A stretch of 64,000 bases of DNA from a virus. Shown piece after piece: positions 16,673-26,196 of this stretch (the stretch's first letter is position 1; every line of letters begins with the position of its first letter). The translations under genes were made by a program, and so were the position numbers. Under the pieces are notes generated by a model that did no database searches, was not told where the DNA came from, and saw only the letters and a program-made list of their open reading frames with translations. The stretch is taken from the IMG/VR virus record IMGVR_UViG_3300004151_000006, positions 126,001 through 190,000 of that record; one strand, written 5' to 3'.

Positions 16673-18217
16673 ATGTTTGTAAATGCAGAGATATTTTTAG
16701 AGATGTTGATGCTTCTTGGATGCAATGGTAATCCAATCATTAGATCTATCATTCGTGATTTTATGGAGATCTATGAAAAAGAATCTAAAAATGATCTCCA
16801 TATGGGAGAAAATGAACATATCAAATTTTATGCTACTATTATTAAAGAACTCTTAGAGACTGAACTCAATGAACAAGATTTTCGTATAATGCTTGCTAAA
16901 ATGAAGACTATGCCTTTTATTCAACACCACCGTGATATCTACGATAGTGTTGAGACTATGCTTTTTCCAAAGGAACCTCTCACTGATCAACAAAAAAATA
17001 TGTTGATCAAACATGTCCAGAATTACTTACTTTGGTACTATGCTCAAGATTATACACGGAAAATGTTTGGTAAATTATCAGCTGTCAATTATACTGCAAA
17101 AGATGATAAGAAAGAAAAACTCTTAGAAGAAGTTAATAATATATCTGGTCAAATCAGTGATAAATTTCATATGATCAGATCTGCTCGAGTAGTACCAACC
17201 AACATCATCAATTTCAGTGATAAAGAATCTATTGCTAGAGGTGTCAAGAAACACAAATTGGCTAAAGTAGCTGGTGTCTTTAAGACTGGATGGCATGGTC
17301 TCAATCGAATGTTTGGTGAACGTGGTGGACCTGCACGTGGTGAGTCTATAGTCTTTGCAGCACTCTCACATAACTGTAAATCGCTGATGCTCATGAATAT
17401 GGCAAAATGGATCATCAATTATAATACACCCATAGCTGAAGCTGGTAAAGGCAAACCCACTATCTTATTTATTAGTTTAGAAAATGAAGCATCTGATAAT
17501 CTGATGAGTATGTATCGTTCTATCTATGAATCACTCACTCAAAATAGTGGTCTCAATAGACCTGATGAAGAAGTAGTTGAATTCATCTACGAATACTTTA
17601 ATCGCCGTGGTTGGACACTCATCATGGAACGTAGGGTCGGTGATGATTTTGGATATGAAGATTATAAAGGTATGTATGAAGCATATACAAAACTTGGACA
17701 TTGTATCATCAGTGTCATTGTGGATTATGTGAATAAGATGAAAAAGTCTTTCAGTGGGAAAGATGGAAACTATCTTGCATTACAAACTTTATTTGACAAT
17801 ATGATTAATTTTACTACAGAAAAAGGATCTACCTTTTTTACAGCACATCAACTCAATAGTGATGCTGCAAGACTCGCATCATCAGGTATCACTAATGTAG
17901 TACGCAAGTTCAATTTTGAGCATTTAGAGGATGGTAAAGCTCCCTTTAAAGTACCGGATGTAGTGATCTTTTGTCACATTGAATCAAATACCTATGGTAT
18001 CAAATATCTAACTATGTCTATCAAAAAGCATAGACATGTCACCACCACACCAGAGAGACATAAAAATACAGCATATAGATTCACACCATTCGGTATCACA
18101 GATGACATTGAAGGTGAAGATCAATCTGTAAAAGATATCTATGCAGATGCTTATGATCTCCCACCAGGTACAGATCTTGGCCCTGCAGCAGTGACTATAG
18201 AAGATGGATTCTTTTAG
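16673..18217 (+). CDS. DnaB-like replicative helicase
   Basis: ATG 16673 is chosen because AAAGGAGG at 16656-16663 precedes it; an upstream ATG at 16604 lacks a site. The 514-residue protein has a helical N-terminal part and a RecA-type ATPase domain introduced by TGWHGLNRMFGERGGPARGE, as in DnaB/gp41-type helicases. The P-loop around residue 230 is unusual, ALSHNCKSLML, keeping only K-S of the usual GK(S/T). Next come LFISLENEASDNLM (DnaB motif H1a has ExS/EM), IISVIVDYVNKM (Walker B, VDY) and FFTAHQLNSDA (sensor, xxxQLN/R). It would unwind DNA at the phage fork. The hairpin at 18231-18265 ends the unit. Confidence 0.85.
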   Translation: MFVNAEIFLEMLMLLGCNGNPIIRSIIRDFMEIYEKESKNDLHMGENEHIKFYATIIKELLETELNEQDFRIMLAKMKTMPFIQHHRDIYDSVETMLFPKEPLTDQQKNMLIKHVQNYLLWYYAQDYTRKMFGKLSAVNYTAKDDKKEKLLEEVNNISGQISDKFHMIRSARVVPTNIINFSDKESIARGVKKHKLAKVAGVFKTGWHGLNRMFGERGGPARGESIVFAALSHNCKSLMLMNMAKWIINYNTPIAEAGKGKPTILFISLENEASDNLMSMYRSIYESLTQNSGLNRPDEEVVEFIYEYFNRRGWTLIMERRVGDDFGYEDYKGMYEAYTKLGHCIISVIVDYVNKMKKSFSGKDGNYLALQTLFDNMINFTTEKGSTFFTAHQLNSDAARLASSGITNVVRKFNFEHLEDGKAPFKVPDVVIFCHIESNTYGIKYLTMSIKKHRHVTTTPERHKNTAYRFTPFGITDDIEGEDQSVKDIYADAYDLPPGTDLGPAAVTIEDGFF

Positions 18218-18230
18218 ATCTTCTACATAC

Positions 18231-18265
18231 ATAGATAGGTGGGTCATTTAGACCCACCTATCTAT
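18231..18265 (+). terminator. Hairpin after the helicase gene
   Basis: ATAGATAGGTGGGTC pairs with GACCCACCTATCTAT around ATTTA. Confidence 0.75.
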
Positions 18266-18323
18266 GGGCATCGTATGACTTTATTGATAGTACACCTCCA
18301 TATTTGGAGATAGGGAGATACAC

Positions 18324-20891
18324 ATGACGAATGCTACATTTGAAGAAGTCACTACTGAATTGGTGACTACTGAGAAATTGTCTTTAGGTGGCCACACTGG
18401 TGTCACTGGTATCAGTGATGACTATACTGAAAACAGTACTATCAAATTACCTACATCACAAGCACTTTTTAATGGGTTAAGAAAGATACAGTCTCAAGTA
18501 GATATCCTCAATAATGTTGGACTTGGTATTGATAATTTAGTCATTTCTACTCCTTTAGTATCTCCAGTGTTTAATGATACTGGATACAATTACCTTGGTT
18601 GGGAGTTATACAACAATGTAGCTATTTATACTGGTGACACAGTTAACAACTATATTCAGTTGCCACACAATCTCTTTTCTGAAAATCATCACTATATCTT
18701 TAATATTAAAGTGCATATCCTTCAAAGTGGAAGATTGGAATTAAGAGATCAAGATGGTGATATCATTGAAGTCATGTCTGCTATTGGTGATTATTATTTT
18801 GAAATGACTGCTGGTGCTGCAGCTACTTTTAAACTCATTGCTAAAGACGTAGAAGTTGGTAAGACTATCACCATTTCATATTTAGCTATCCATCAAGTCT
18901 CTGATCAATTTTATAATTATCTTACTAGTAAAATTAGAGAATTGTCTAGTGTGGATGGTCAAGGATATGTAGATAAAGTATTATTTGAAACTCGTATGGA
19001 TGCAATTGAATTAGAATTTCAAACTGCAATCAGTGCTATGAGTGATAAAATAGATAATCATTTACTTGATAAAGAAAATCCACATGAAGTTACTTATCAG
19101 CAGATTGGTGCTGCTCCTGTGGTACATCAGCATGATGAAGAATATTATGTTAAAGAAGAGATCAATGCTTTGATTTCAGCTGCTATTGCTACCCGTGCAT
19201 TAACTAGTCATACACACATTAACTATGTTACTGAAAGTGATGTACAAGTTAGTATTGGTATTGCTTTAGATAATGCACTTAAAAGTGTACACACTGTTTC
19301 ACCATTATCCATTTTAGAAGGTCCAACTGGATTACTTCCTGAACTCTATACACACTGTGGTATTACACCCCCATCACAATTACTCATTACTAACACATTT
19401 AATCATGTCAGTGAAGGACCATATGACGTAGTATCCGGATATGCTTCTACTAATATTTCACCTGAAGAAGGATCAAAGATCGAAGATGCTTTTATGCGAT
19501 ACAATCTTTATCAAAAATGTGCTACATTTAATCACGATGTATCTGTGGAAAGAGTAGTCATCCATTATCAATTTCATAGAGTGAGAAAATTACTTGGATA
19601 TGTGATCCGTGGATTAGAGACTGGATATATCTCCAAATGGTCACTTTATACTAATTTCAATACTTTTGTACATTCAGTTACCAATGCCAGTTATACTGCC
19701 GGTGGATATGAGGTGTTATTACCAGTGAGTCAAGTTTGTACATCATTTGCTATTGAAGTGATAGAGACTTCAGCTCTCCGATTTGGTATTCATATTGAAC
19801 CCATCTTTGATGATATCACTACTGGGCATATTGGTGTATCAGAAGATCCAATGTTGTTATCTATTCCTAGATCTGGAAATAATTTGATCTTTACTTTAGA
19901 TTTGGATGTGATCAATGATATTACACCCACTTTACGTATTGAAGGTCTTCCTCTTTATGCATATGTGGAAGTGGGTACTCTTGGAAATGAACAACTCAAA
20001 TATACTTATATTCCACCTGAATTTGGTACTATTCGAAATGGTGTTAGTGTGTTTAAAGATAAATTTGAGATAGGTGTGGATATACAATCAGTATCTTACG
20101 ATCCCATGAAATACATTCCACATAAAGTCTTTGGTACTCTCAAACTTAAAGATGTGGATACCCCAACAATACCTTTGATCAATGTATATACTGGATTGGA
20201 TCCTTGGAGTATCAATACTAATGAAGCCACTATTGAACATACATTTATTACTCCAACATATATGGTAGGTTATGATCTTGAATGGGATACTGATAAAAAA
20301 GATAAATTGCCTACCACTTGGACACTTAAACTCTATGTAGTTAATGAATCCAATGAAGAAGAGCTTATAGTAGTGGATTCTGTTAATATATATGGTGGAA
20401 AACTCAATTATAATAAATCATCTATCCTTTATTGTAAAGATTTTAAGAAAGCTTATCTTGTAAAAAGATATGAACTTTATCTCAATAATGAAAATACTAC
20501 TGGATTACATATCTCTAATTTCAGACCTATGATCTCTCAAGATTTTTATCATGTACCTAAAAACACTATGTATTGTGGTGATACTCCAGTATCAAAGATT
20601 TATCTTGGTACTGCTACTTATTTAGATGGTGATTTTATTGTCATTTCTCAAAATGTAATTGGTACTACTTGTCATCTCCCGATTAATAATCTCGTGACTA
20701 CCGAGCATGGATATGAATATCAAATACTCAACCCATTCCACACTACGGATGTAAGTTGTAGTGTCCGATATGTGGATGGCGATACAGCATTTGCACCAAC
20801 TTGTAGTGTGGTGGATATGCAAGATGACGTGATCACAGTATTGGCATTTAGTGAACACCAATTTTTACTTACCATTGTACGTAACTGGTAA
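18324..20891 (+). CDS. Tail fibre / virion surface protein, 855 residues
   Basis: GGGAG precedes ATG 18324. Residues ~240-290 contain HLLDKENPHEVTYQQIGAAP then HQHDEEYYVKEEINALI, a module found again and again in phage tail fibres (H-x6-PHxVT-x-x-QIG ... HxHxxxYY). Residues 1-60 look like a virion-attachment segment. Most of the remainder is predicted beta structure rich in Thr, Ile, Tyr and Asp, including stretches that resemble carbohydrate-binding jelly rolls (GYISKWSLYTNFN). It should be part of the adsorption apparatus. It is flanked by hairpins at 18231-18265 and 20939-20988, so it is a single-gene unit. AT-rich codons suggest modest amounts. Confidence 0.8.
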   Translation: MTNATFEEVTTELVTTEKLSLGGHTGVTGISDDYTENSTIKLPTSQALFNGLRKIQSQVDILNNVGLGIDNLVISTPLVSPVFNDTGYNYLGWELYNNVAIYTGDTVNNYIQLPHNLFSENHHYIFNIKVHILQSGRLELRDQDGDIIEVMSAIGDYYFEMTAGAAATFKLIAKDVEVGKTITISYLAIHQVSDQFYNYLTSKIRELSSVDGQGYVDKVLFETRMDAIELEFQTAISAMSDKIDNHLLDKENPHEVTYQQIGAAPVVHQHDEEYYVKEEINALISAAIATRALTSHTHINYVTESDVQVSIGIALDNALKSVHTVSPLSILEGPTGLLPELYTHCGITPPSQLLITNTFNHVSEGPYDVVSGYASTNISPEEGSKIEDAFMRYNLYQKCATFNHDVSVERVVIHYQFHRVRKLLGYVIRGLETGYISKWSLYTNFNTFVHSVTNASYTAGGYEVLLPVSQVCTSFAIEVIETSALRFGIHIEPIFDDITTGHIGVSEDPMLLSIPRSGNNLIFTLDLDVINDITPTLRIEGLPLYAYVEVGTLGNEQLKYTYIPPEFGTIRNGVSVFKDKFEIGVDIQSVSYDPMKYIPHKVFGTLKLKDVDTPTIPLINVYTGLDPWSINTNEATIEHTFITPTYMVGYDLEWDTDKKDKLPTTWTLKLYVVNESNEEELIVVDSVNIYGGKLNYNKSSILYCKDFKKAYLVKRYELYLNNENTTGLHISNFRPMISQDFYHVPKNTMYCGDTPVSKIYLGTATYLDGDFIVISQNVIGTTCHLPINNLVTTEHGYEYQILNPFHTTDVSCSVRYVDGDTAFAPTCSVVDMQDDVITVLAFSEHQFLLTIVRNW

Positions 20892-20938
20892 TCCACATTT
20901 CATATACATAAATATCTAGAGTCATCATCTTTTACACA

Positions 20939-20988
20939 GATACCTTGGATTGCATAAAGGTCACGTACCCCGTGTAGTCCAAGGTATC
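20939..20988 (+). terminator. Large-loop hairpin after gene 18324
   Basis: GATACCTTGGA pairs with TCCAAGGTATC around a 28-base loop, and the loop holds a CACG/CGTG mini-stem. It differs from the other short-loop hairpins and could be a structured RNA element. Confidence 0.55.
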
Positions 20989-20990
20989 TT

Positions 20991-21003
20991 GAATATATAT
21001 TAC
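20991..21003 (+). promoter_or_regulatory. Early-type promoter motif before gene 21077
   Basis: GAATATATATTAC at 73 bases before the start of the GC-rich 390-residue gene, directly after the hairpin 20939-20988. Confidence 0.68.
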
Positions 21004-21076
21004 TTTATTGATGTCTGGAGTAAAAGTTACTTTAGACCATGTCATCCACTTCAACTTAAGTAAGGAGCTTTCTCAC

Positions 21077-22249
21077 ATGTACAGTGCTAACTTTGCTACC
21101 CCTGCTGCTCGTGAAGAATCCAATGTCAATACCAACGCTGCTCGTGGACCCCGGTACAACATGCCTGCCATCGGCGCCCGTGCGGCCCTGGATTTCCTGA
21201 AGAAGCATTTCCAGGCCCTCAAAGAGGGCACTGAAGATTTTATTCCGACGACGCCCGACGGCGAGTACACCATCGAGACGGCCCTGTCCGGCCATCGCTA
21301 TGCCAACGGCCAGACCGGCATGTGGGAGTGTGGTGGCAGCATGGGAGCCTACGGCGCCTGCAACGTCATTGCCGGCCCCGATGCCCAGCCGCTCAATCCC
21401 TTGCACCAGCACCATGTCAACCCCGAGCATGCCTGCGACAAGCATGTGCTCCTGCCCGTCAAGGAAGGATATATCATGGCGCATGCTGCCTTCGCTGAAG
21501 GCAACGTCCTGATCACCGCTTGGCGCTGCGAGACCCTGGCCTTTGATGCCGGTGACAACCCGGAACGTGGCGGTGTCACCCGCGCCACCTTCAAGCTCAT
21601 CTATGCGGCCGACGGCATCGATGCCTTGCCCCTCTTCCTCGCCGAGGAAGAAGAAGCGACCCCCGACAACCAGATGTTCCAGGCCTTTCTCAAGGCGGCG
21701 TGGACCAAGGCCAACATGTTCCGCTGCCAGTCCCAGGTGTGGGCCTATCCCTGGGCGCCCTGGATCGTCAAGAAGGGGGGTCGTGAGTGGGACCTGCCTG
21801 AAATCGTGGCTGCCCAGGAAGGCATCATCGAAGCCCTGACCGGCGTCGGCCTCTCCGACCCCGATCCCAAATCGGTCGTCACCGACTACAACACCATGGT
21901 CGCCGAAATCGAAGATGCGGCGTCCAAGGCCATCTACAAGTTCCGCAACGCCAGCAGCAACCCCCGTGGACCCCGTGTCCATGTCCTGCAGTACTTTACG
22001 CAGGAAGAAAACAGCTCGAAAGTGCGCGTGACCAACTTCGTGCTGCTGCACAACATCAAGACCCCGAAGATCTTGGCCACCAGGATCTACTACGCGGATC
22101 CCAACACCACCATGCAAAGCGAGCGCCCCGAACCGGCCTACTACCTCAACAATCGCCGGTTCATGCGCTGGGATCTCATCAAGTCCAAATTCGCGGACGA
22201 GGCCACCGGCGGCGAATGCAAGTTCGTCTACGAGTACACCGGCTGCTAG
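21077..22249 (+). CDS. Probable abundant early protein, 390 residues, unknown function
   Basis: TAAGGAG at 21061-21067 precedes ATG 21077, and a promoter motif GAATATATATTAC lies at 20991-21003. Codon use is the most GC-biased in the window together with the capsid gene. The N-terminus is disordered-looking (residues 1-30). Residues ~90-150 are rich in Gly, Cys and His (ECGGSMGAYGACNVI, LHQHHVNPEHACDKH), possibly a metal site. Residues ~190-300 are Trp/Pro rich with an acidic loop (LAEEEEATPD), and the C-terminus is beta-like (LLHNIKTPKILATRIYYAD). No known family is recognised. Early timing plus high expression make it a candidate for a structural component of infection-cell remodelling, but that is inference. 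Confidence 0.85.
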   Translation: MYSANFATPAAREESNVNTNAARGPRYNMPAIGARAALDFLKKHFQALKEGTEDFIPTTPDGEYTIETALSGHRYANGQTGMWECGGSMGAYGACNVIAGPDAQPLNPLHQHHVNPEHACDKHVLLPVKEGYIMAHAAFAEGNVLITAWRCETLAFDAGDNPERGGVTRATFKLIYAADGIDALPLFLAEEEEATPDNQMFQAFLKAAWTKANMFRCQSQVWAYPWAPWIVKKGGREWDLPEIVAAQEGIIEALTGVGLSDPDPKSVVTDYNTMVAEIEDAASKAIYKFRNASSNPRGPRVHVLQYFTQEENSSKVRVTNFVLLHNIKTPKILATRIYYADPNTTMQSERPEPAYYLNNRRFMRWDLIKSKFADEATGGECKFVYEYTGC

Positions 22250-22275
22250 CCGGCATTTCCTGATCACATTCTGAC

Positions 22276-22309
22276 ACTAGAGGGTATCCCATGTGGGATA
22301 CCCTCTAGT
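22276..22309 (+). terminator. Hairpin after gene 21077
   Basis: ACTAGAGGGTATCCC pairs with GGGATACCCTCTAGT around ATGT. Two more small stems (22351-22365, 22370-22385) follow before gene 22406. Confidence 0.75.
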
Positions 22310-22405
22310 CAATAAGGATCTTCTTTCTTTTTTTTTTATAAACACTTATCTGGAGAGATTCTCCATGTTATAGGTCATAACCTATTTTTATGGGAGTAAA
22401 TGCAC

Positions 22406-23323
22406 ATGGTTTATCGAGGAAGTTTTTTTATTGACCACAATATCTCCATTCCAAGAGATAGTGTTGTGTCAATGGAAGATATTAATAGTGTCATCAATAA
22501 CCAACTCATCATACTCAATAATACTGATTTAGAAATTGCTAATGAAGGATTTTTACAAAATCTGTTTGTCGCTATAGCTGATACTATTTTTCACATTGGT
22601 AATAACTTTAAGACACTCTTTAAAATTTATAGAGATTTTAAACGATCTGAATTAAGATATTATTTGGAATCTAATGTATTACGTACATCAATCTTATTAT
22701 CTACTGACTTTAATATTATTAGAACATTGATGATACCTATTCCAAGGGGCATGACTACTACTTATATAGAAGCATGTTGCGCAGTAGATGATTGTTTAAA
22801 ACGTATGGATATGTTATCTAAAGCTGATCTTGCATTAGAATATTCAGATGTACTTTATGAACAATGTAGTAATGGTGACATTGATCATCTTGAGAAGAGT
22901 ATCAAATCCAATTCAATACACTTTACCGATAAAGAATTGAATAAATACTTTGATAAAGTCAACAAAGTTTTTGCTAATAAATCTACTGGAGAAGTGAAAT
23001 TGAATAGTGTATATGCCAATATACAAGATATCACCAGTGTGAATGAAAAACTCCTCAATATGGAAGATCATTTAATCAGCGTATCTAAAGTTTATTATAG
23101 ATTAGAACACATCACTAATAAAATTGACCTCATTTTAAAAGAATTTAAAGAAAAACCTGAATTACAAAAAAGATTAACCAATAGTTTATTGATAAAATTA
23201 GGTGAATCCATTCGTAATGTAGCTGTAGTATTTGAGAAATATGGTATCCTCATCAATGATGTCAATACTCTCACACACAATCAAGTAGAAGTACTTGAAA
23301 AGATCAGAAAATATGTCAAGTGA
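22406..23323 (+). CDS. Hypothetical, mostly helical protein, possible internal virion protein
   Basis: ATG 22406 is preferred over ATG 22400 because GGGAG at 22391-22395 is 10 bases upstream. The 305-residue product is almost wholly alpha-helical after residue 40, with the segment DLEIANEGFLQNLFVAIADT around residues 42-60. The A-N-E in it fits the small-residue/x/Glu cleavage pattern of phiKZ-group prohead proteases, so the protein could be a processed inner head protein; this is weak evidence. The rest is charged helices with coiled-coil character. It shares the hairpin at 23325-23352 with the convergent gene 23357. Confidence 0.68.
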   Translation: MVYRGSFFIDHNISIPRDSVVSMEDINSVINNQLIILNNTDLEIANEGFLQNLFVAIADTIFHIGNNFKTLFKIYRDFKRSELRYYLESNVLRTSILLSTDFNIIRTLMIPIPRGMTTTYIEACCAVDDCLKRMDMLSKADLALEYSDVLYEQCSNGDIDHLEKSIKSNSIHFTDKELNKYFDKVNKVFANKSTGEVKLNSVYANIQDITSVNEKLLNMEDHLISVSKVYYRLEHITNKIDLILKEFKEKPELQKRLTNSLLIKLGESIRNVAVVFEKYGILINDVNTLTHNQVEVLEKIRKYVK

Positions 23324-23324
23324 G

Positions 23325-23352
23325 GATAGGGGACCCCACGGGGTCCCCTATC
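23325..23352. terminator. Bidirectional hairpin between genes 22406 and 23357
   Basis: GATAGGGGACCCC pairs with GGGGTCCCCTATC around AC. Confidence 0.75.
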
Positions 23353-23356
23353 TATA

Positions 23357-24424
23357 TCATGAAATCTCTTCAAGATCACTGGCATTAATTGTGTTACCCA
23401 CTATTAGCCCATTTAAAAAATCATTGATTTCAGTAATCTCAGTAGTTTGGGTAGTGTCTACAGTCACATTCTGTAATATCTTAATAGCTTGATCTTTAGC
23501 GAAATTGAGTACATCAAGGTGTGTATTAGGTACTTCATGGCTATTGATGAAATTATTATAAATAGTGTTGATTTCACTGACAGTGGTTGCATTCGCCATG
23601 ATAATACAAACATCCCAATATTGATTTATATTATCTTCAAGAGTATTTAATTGTGTATTTATGGTATTGACTGTATTGACTATCTCTGGATCAATATCTA
23701 CATTACCCTGACTACCTTTAGTAAAACCAAGTATCTTAACATCTTCTTTACATTTAATCATATCAAATTCCAATTTGAGTAATTTTGTGATAAGAGAAAT
23801 ATTCATCTTAGTATTTCTAGAAACAATCAATAATAATTCATTGACCTGATCTTCTAATTCAGATTTAGAAGCTTTCATCGTTTCAAGATTATCTATACGC
23901 ATAGAGAGTTTAGGTAATTTCATCCTAACATCATGGAGCTGTTTATAAGTAAGTGCATCTACTTTAATAAGTCTAGCTAGTGTTTTAAAAATATGATCAA
24001 TGCGATGATTAAGTTGATATTTCAAGATCTTCCAATCCCTAGAAGCAATAGCTTTCCAATTTTCCACATTAAGTACACGATTGGAGACTTTGAGTACATT
24101 AGTTTGAAGTTCGGCTATAGCCATACGAATAGCTGACATTTCATCAAAAGCTTCTTCACCAATAGGATTTAAAATATATTCACTTGGAATAGCCGTAGCC
24201 CTGATCCAATTTTGAAATCGTGGTCTAGTCTTCACATCATTAATTAAACCACCAAGATAAAAAAATGCTTTAGTGTCTGGAGTAGCATCTACACCAACAG
24301 CAGTACAACACATCTCTAATGCAGTATTACAAATAGATCTTACTTTATATTGTTCATCTGGAGTACCAACTTTATGCCAATCAAAATCTTCTAACACATA
24401 TCTGATTGGTGAGACTTGTCCCAT
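23357..24424 (-). CDS. Hypothetical helical protein in the fibre cluster, 355 residues
   Basis: GGGGAG precedes ATG 24424, and the start is only 7 bases from the end of the fibre gene upstream, so the minus-strand genes 27198, 26185 and 24424 form one unit. The product is long and alpha-helical with repeated heptads (DNLETMKASKSELEDQVNEL; NTINTQLNTLEDNINQY), and its C-terminal part is rich in Thr, Asn and Val. Its position behind two fibre genes suggests a fibre-associated coiled-coil or chaperone, but I recognise no family. The shared hairpin 23325-23352 closes the unit. Confidence 0.72.
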   Translation of the reverse strand: MGQVSPIRYVLEDFDWHKVGTPDEQYKVRSICNTALEMCCTAVGVDATPDTKAFFYLGGLINDVKTRPRFQNWIRATAIPSEYILNPIGEEAFDEMSAIRMAIAELQTNVLKVSNRVLNVENWKAIASRDWKILKYQLNHRIDHIFKTLARLIKVDALTYKQLHDVRMKLPKLSMRIDNLETMKASKSELEDQVNELLLIVSRNTKMNISLITKLLKLEFDMIKCKEDVKILGFTKGSQGNVDIDPEIVNTVNTINTQLNTLEDNINQYWDVCIIMANATTVSEINTIYNNFINSHEVPNTHLDVLNFAKDQAIKILQNVTVDTTQTTEITEINDFLNGLIVGNTINASDLEEIS

Positions 24425-24430
24425 AATGTG

Positions 24431-26185
24431 CTACTCCCCTACCAAGAAGGTAATGTTGTCTTCTGATAATGTTTCTCTATAATAAACATAAGATGCAAAA
24501 TACCCATCAAATGGTTTAGTACCATTTTGATGACCAATATCCAAATACTGAATATTTGATTTTTTAGTCAAGATAGTGGATACCTTCTTACCAGTATTAC
24601 CTGTGATACCCATCAAGAAATTAACTCGATCATAGCTAAATGACATCTGTATCTTTTTCCTATTGGTGGCTAAGAGAGGATAATCAAATACTTCTACATT
24701 TTCTTCATCATATATTCTAACAAAGAAGATATTGTTAGTACCATAATTTCCAGTCATACCAGGTTCGGTTTCATCTCTAAAGTTATATAAAGTACGCTCT
24801 ATATTTGTATTAAGTGTACAAGGGTTGATAAATTCAAAAGCAAATCCACCCTCTTCAGAATTATACCAATCCAATGTTGGGATAGTGAGTCTGATACCAT
24901 GTCTGGTTTTTGTTTCACCTTCAGTATAAATAAAGGGTGAACACCCAATAATATCACCATATTCACATTGGTAATTATCAATGATACATACATCTTCACC
25001 AAGACCAGCATATTTAAGTGCACCAATGCTCTGATGGTATGGGATATGTTGAATCTCAATTTCACCAGCAAGGGAATGAATGATAGAATATTCAATATGA
25101 AAATATCCTTCAGCTATCTTAATCATACGTACTGACATGATGTTGTTGAGTTCAGTCACTGATACAGTATTGTTCTCAAAATTAAGTATGGACATCTTGG
25201 ATACACCAAAGATCTTGTGGAGTACTCTGATACAAAGATATTTACATTTGATGGGTTTGATATCAAAGGAAATATTAGTGATTTTATTAGCTTCTACTGG
25301 TGTATGGAGATATGATAAAATATGTTCAGTAGATAAAATATCTACAGACTCTCTAAAGAGTGTAGCACCTTTCAAATTGTCTATCTTGTTGATAGATGGG
25401 AGATTTTGATTATATCCAAAGTCTAAATTTGTAGTATTCCAAGTATCTGTTTGACTAAAATCTCTACTATATTTACATTCATTAGTACGATCACCAAAGA
25501 TAGCTAACATGGGTTTACCAAATAAATAATCAGTAGGAAGATAATCAGTAGCAGCTAAATGGCGATATCCATCTCTTCCAATATATGTATATTTATCACC
25601 CCTATTAGTTTGATGTGTACCACCAACCCCATAAAGAGACATGATAGCTGCAGCTGGTTCTACTGTAGGAGGTACACCGGGAAACATCTTTTTAAAGAGG
25701 GCTGCATGTGCAGTTTCACTATCATCATGTTCTTTGATATATTTAGCAGTGAGTTTGACAGTAGTGAGAAGTTTTGGATTGGTACCATCATAAATATCAT
25801 CTAAACCAGCAATTTGATAGTCTTCAAATAATATAGTGAGGAATGAATCATACGGGGCTACACCACCACGATTAGTGTATTCTTTGTATAACAAATGTAG
25901 TATATCAGTAGCAAATTGAGAAAGATCCGTTTGATGTGGATTATTGAAATCTCTAGCATGAACAGTAACCAATTTAAAGAGTCTATCAATAGTGGTCTTA
26001 TTGCAAAGTTTTTTAATCTCACGTAATTGATCTAAGATCTCCTGAGAAGTAATTGGAATGACTTTCTTAGGAGTGTGAAGATTGTTTGAACGTGTATGAA
26101 ATCCACCATCCCACCCAGAGATGATAGCGGTGGCTTCACGTTCCAATTCATCATACGGTGTTTCAGATTGTACTGGAGAAGTCAT
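24431..26185 (-). CDS. Tail fibre / adhesin with LamG-like C-terminal domain, 584 residues
   Basis: GGAGG precedes ATG 26185. Residues ~70-100 and ~150-170 carry fibre modules HARDFNNPHQTDLSQFA and HDDSETAHAALFKKMFPG, which are repeated in neighbouring fibre genes. The C-terminal ~180 residues resemble a concanavalin/LamG-type lectin: an N-terminal FAFEFINPCTL strand, VQMS-like QMSFSYDRVNFLMGI, and GYFASYVYYRETLSEDNI, where the family has the DGxxxxvxxyxRaLsxxEI ending. Such domains bind host sugars, so the protein is likely a receptor-binding part of the particle. It is cotranscribed with the gene at 27198. Confidence 0.82.
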   Translation of the reverse strand: MTSPVQSETPYDELEREATAIISGWDGGFHTRSNNLHTPKKVIPITSQEILDQLREIKKLCNKTTIDRLFKLVTVHARDFNNPHQTDLSQFATDILHLLYKEYTNRGGVAPYDSFLTILFEDYQIAGLDDIYDGTNPKLLTTVKLTAKYIKEHDDSETAHAALFKKMFPGVPPTVEPAAAIMSLYGVGGTHQTNRGDKYTYIGRDGYRHLAATDYLPTDYLFGKPMLAIFGDRTNECKYSRDFSQTDTWNTTNLDFGYNQNLPSINKIDNLKGATLFRESVDILSTEHILSYLHTPVEANKITNISFDIKPIKCKYLCIRVLHKIFGVSKMSILNFENNTVSVTELNNIMSVRMIKIAEGYFHIEYSIIHSLAGEIEIQHIPYHQSIGALKYAGLGEDVCIIDNYQCEYGDIIGCSPFIYTEGETKTRHGIRLTIPTLDWYNSEEGGFAFEFINPCTLNTNIERTLYNFRDETEPGMTGNYGTNNIFFVRIYDEENVEVFDYPLLATNRKKIQMSFSYDRVNFLMGITGNTGKKVSTILTKKSNIQYLDIGHQNGTKPFDGYFASYVYYRETLSEDNITFLVGE

Positions 26186-26196
26186 ATATCTTCCTC

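Noticed and set aside
21056-22267. 403-residue open frame on the - strand opposite gene 21077
   Set aside because: Antisense shadow of a GC-biased gene; no start signal, and the promoter and ribosome site are on the + strand.
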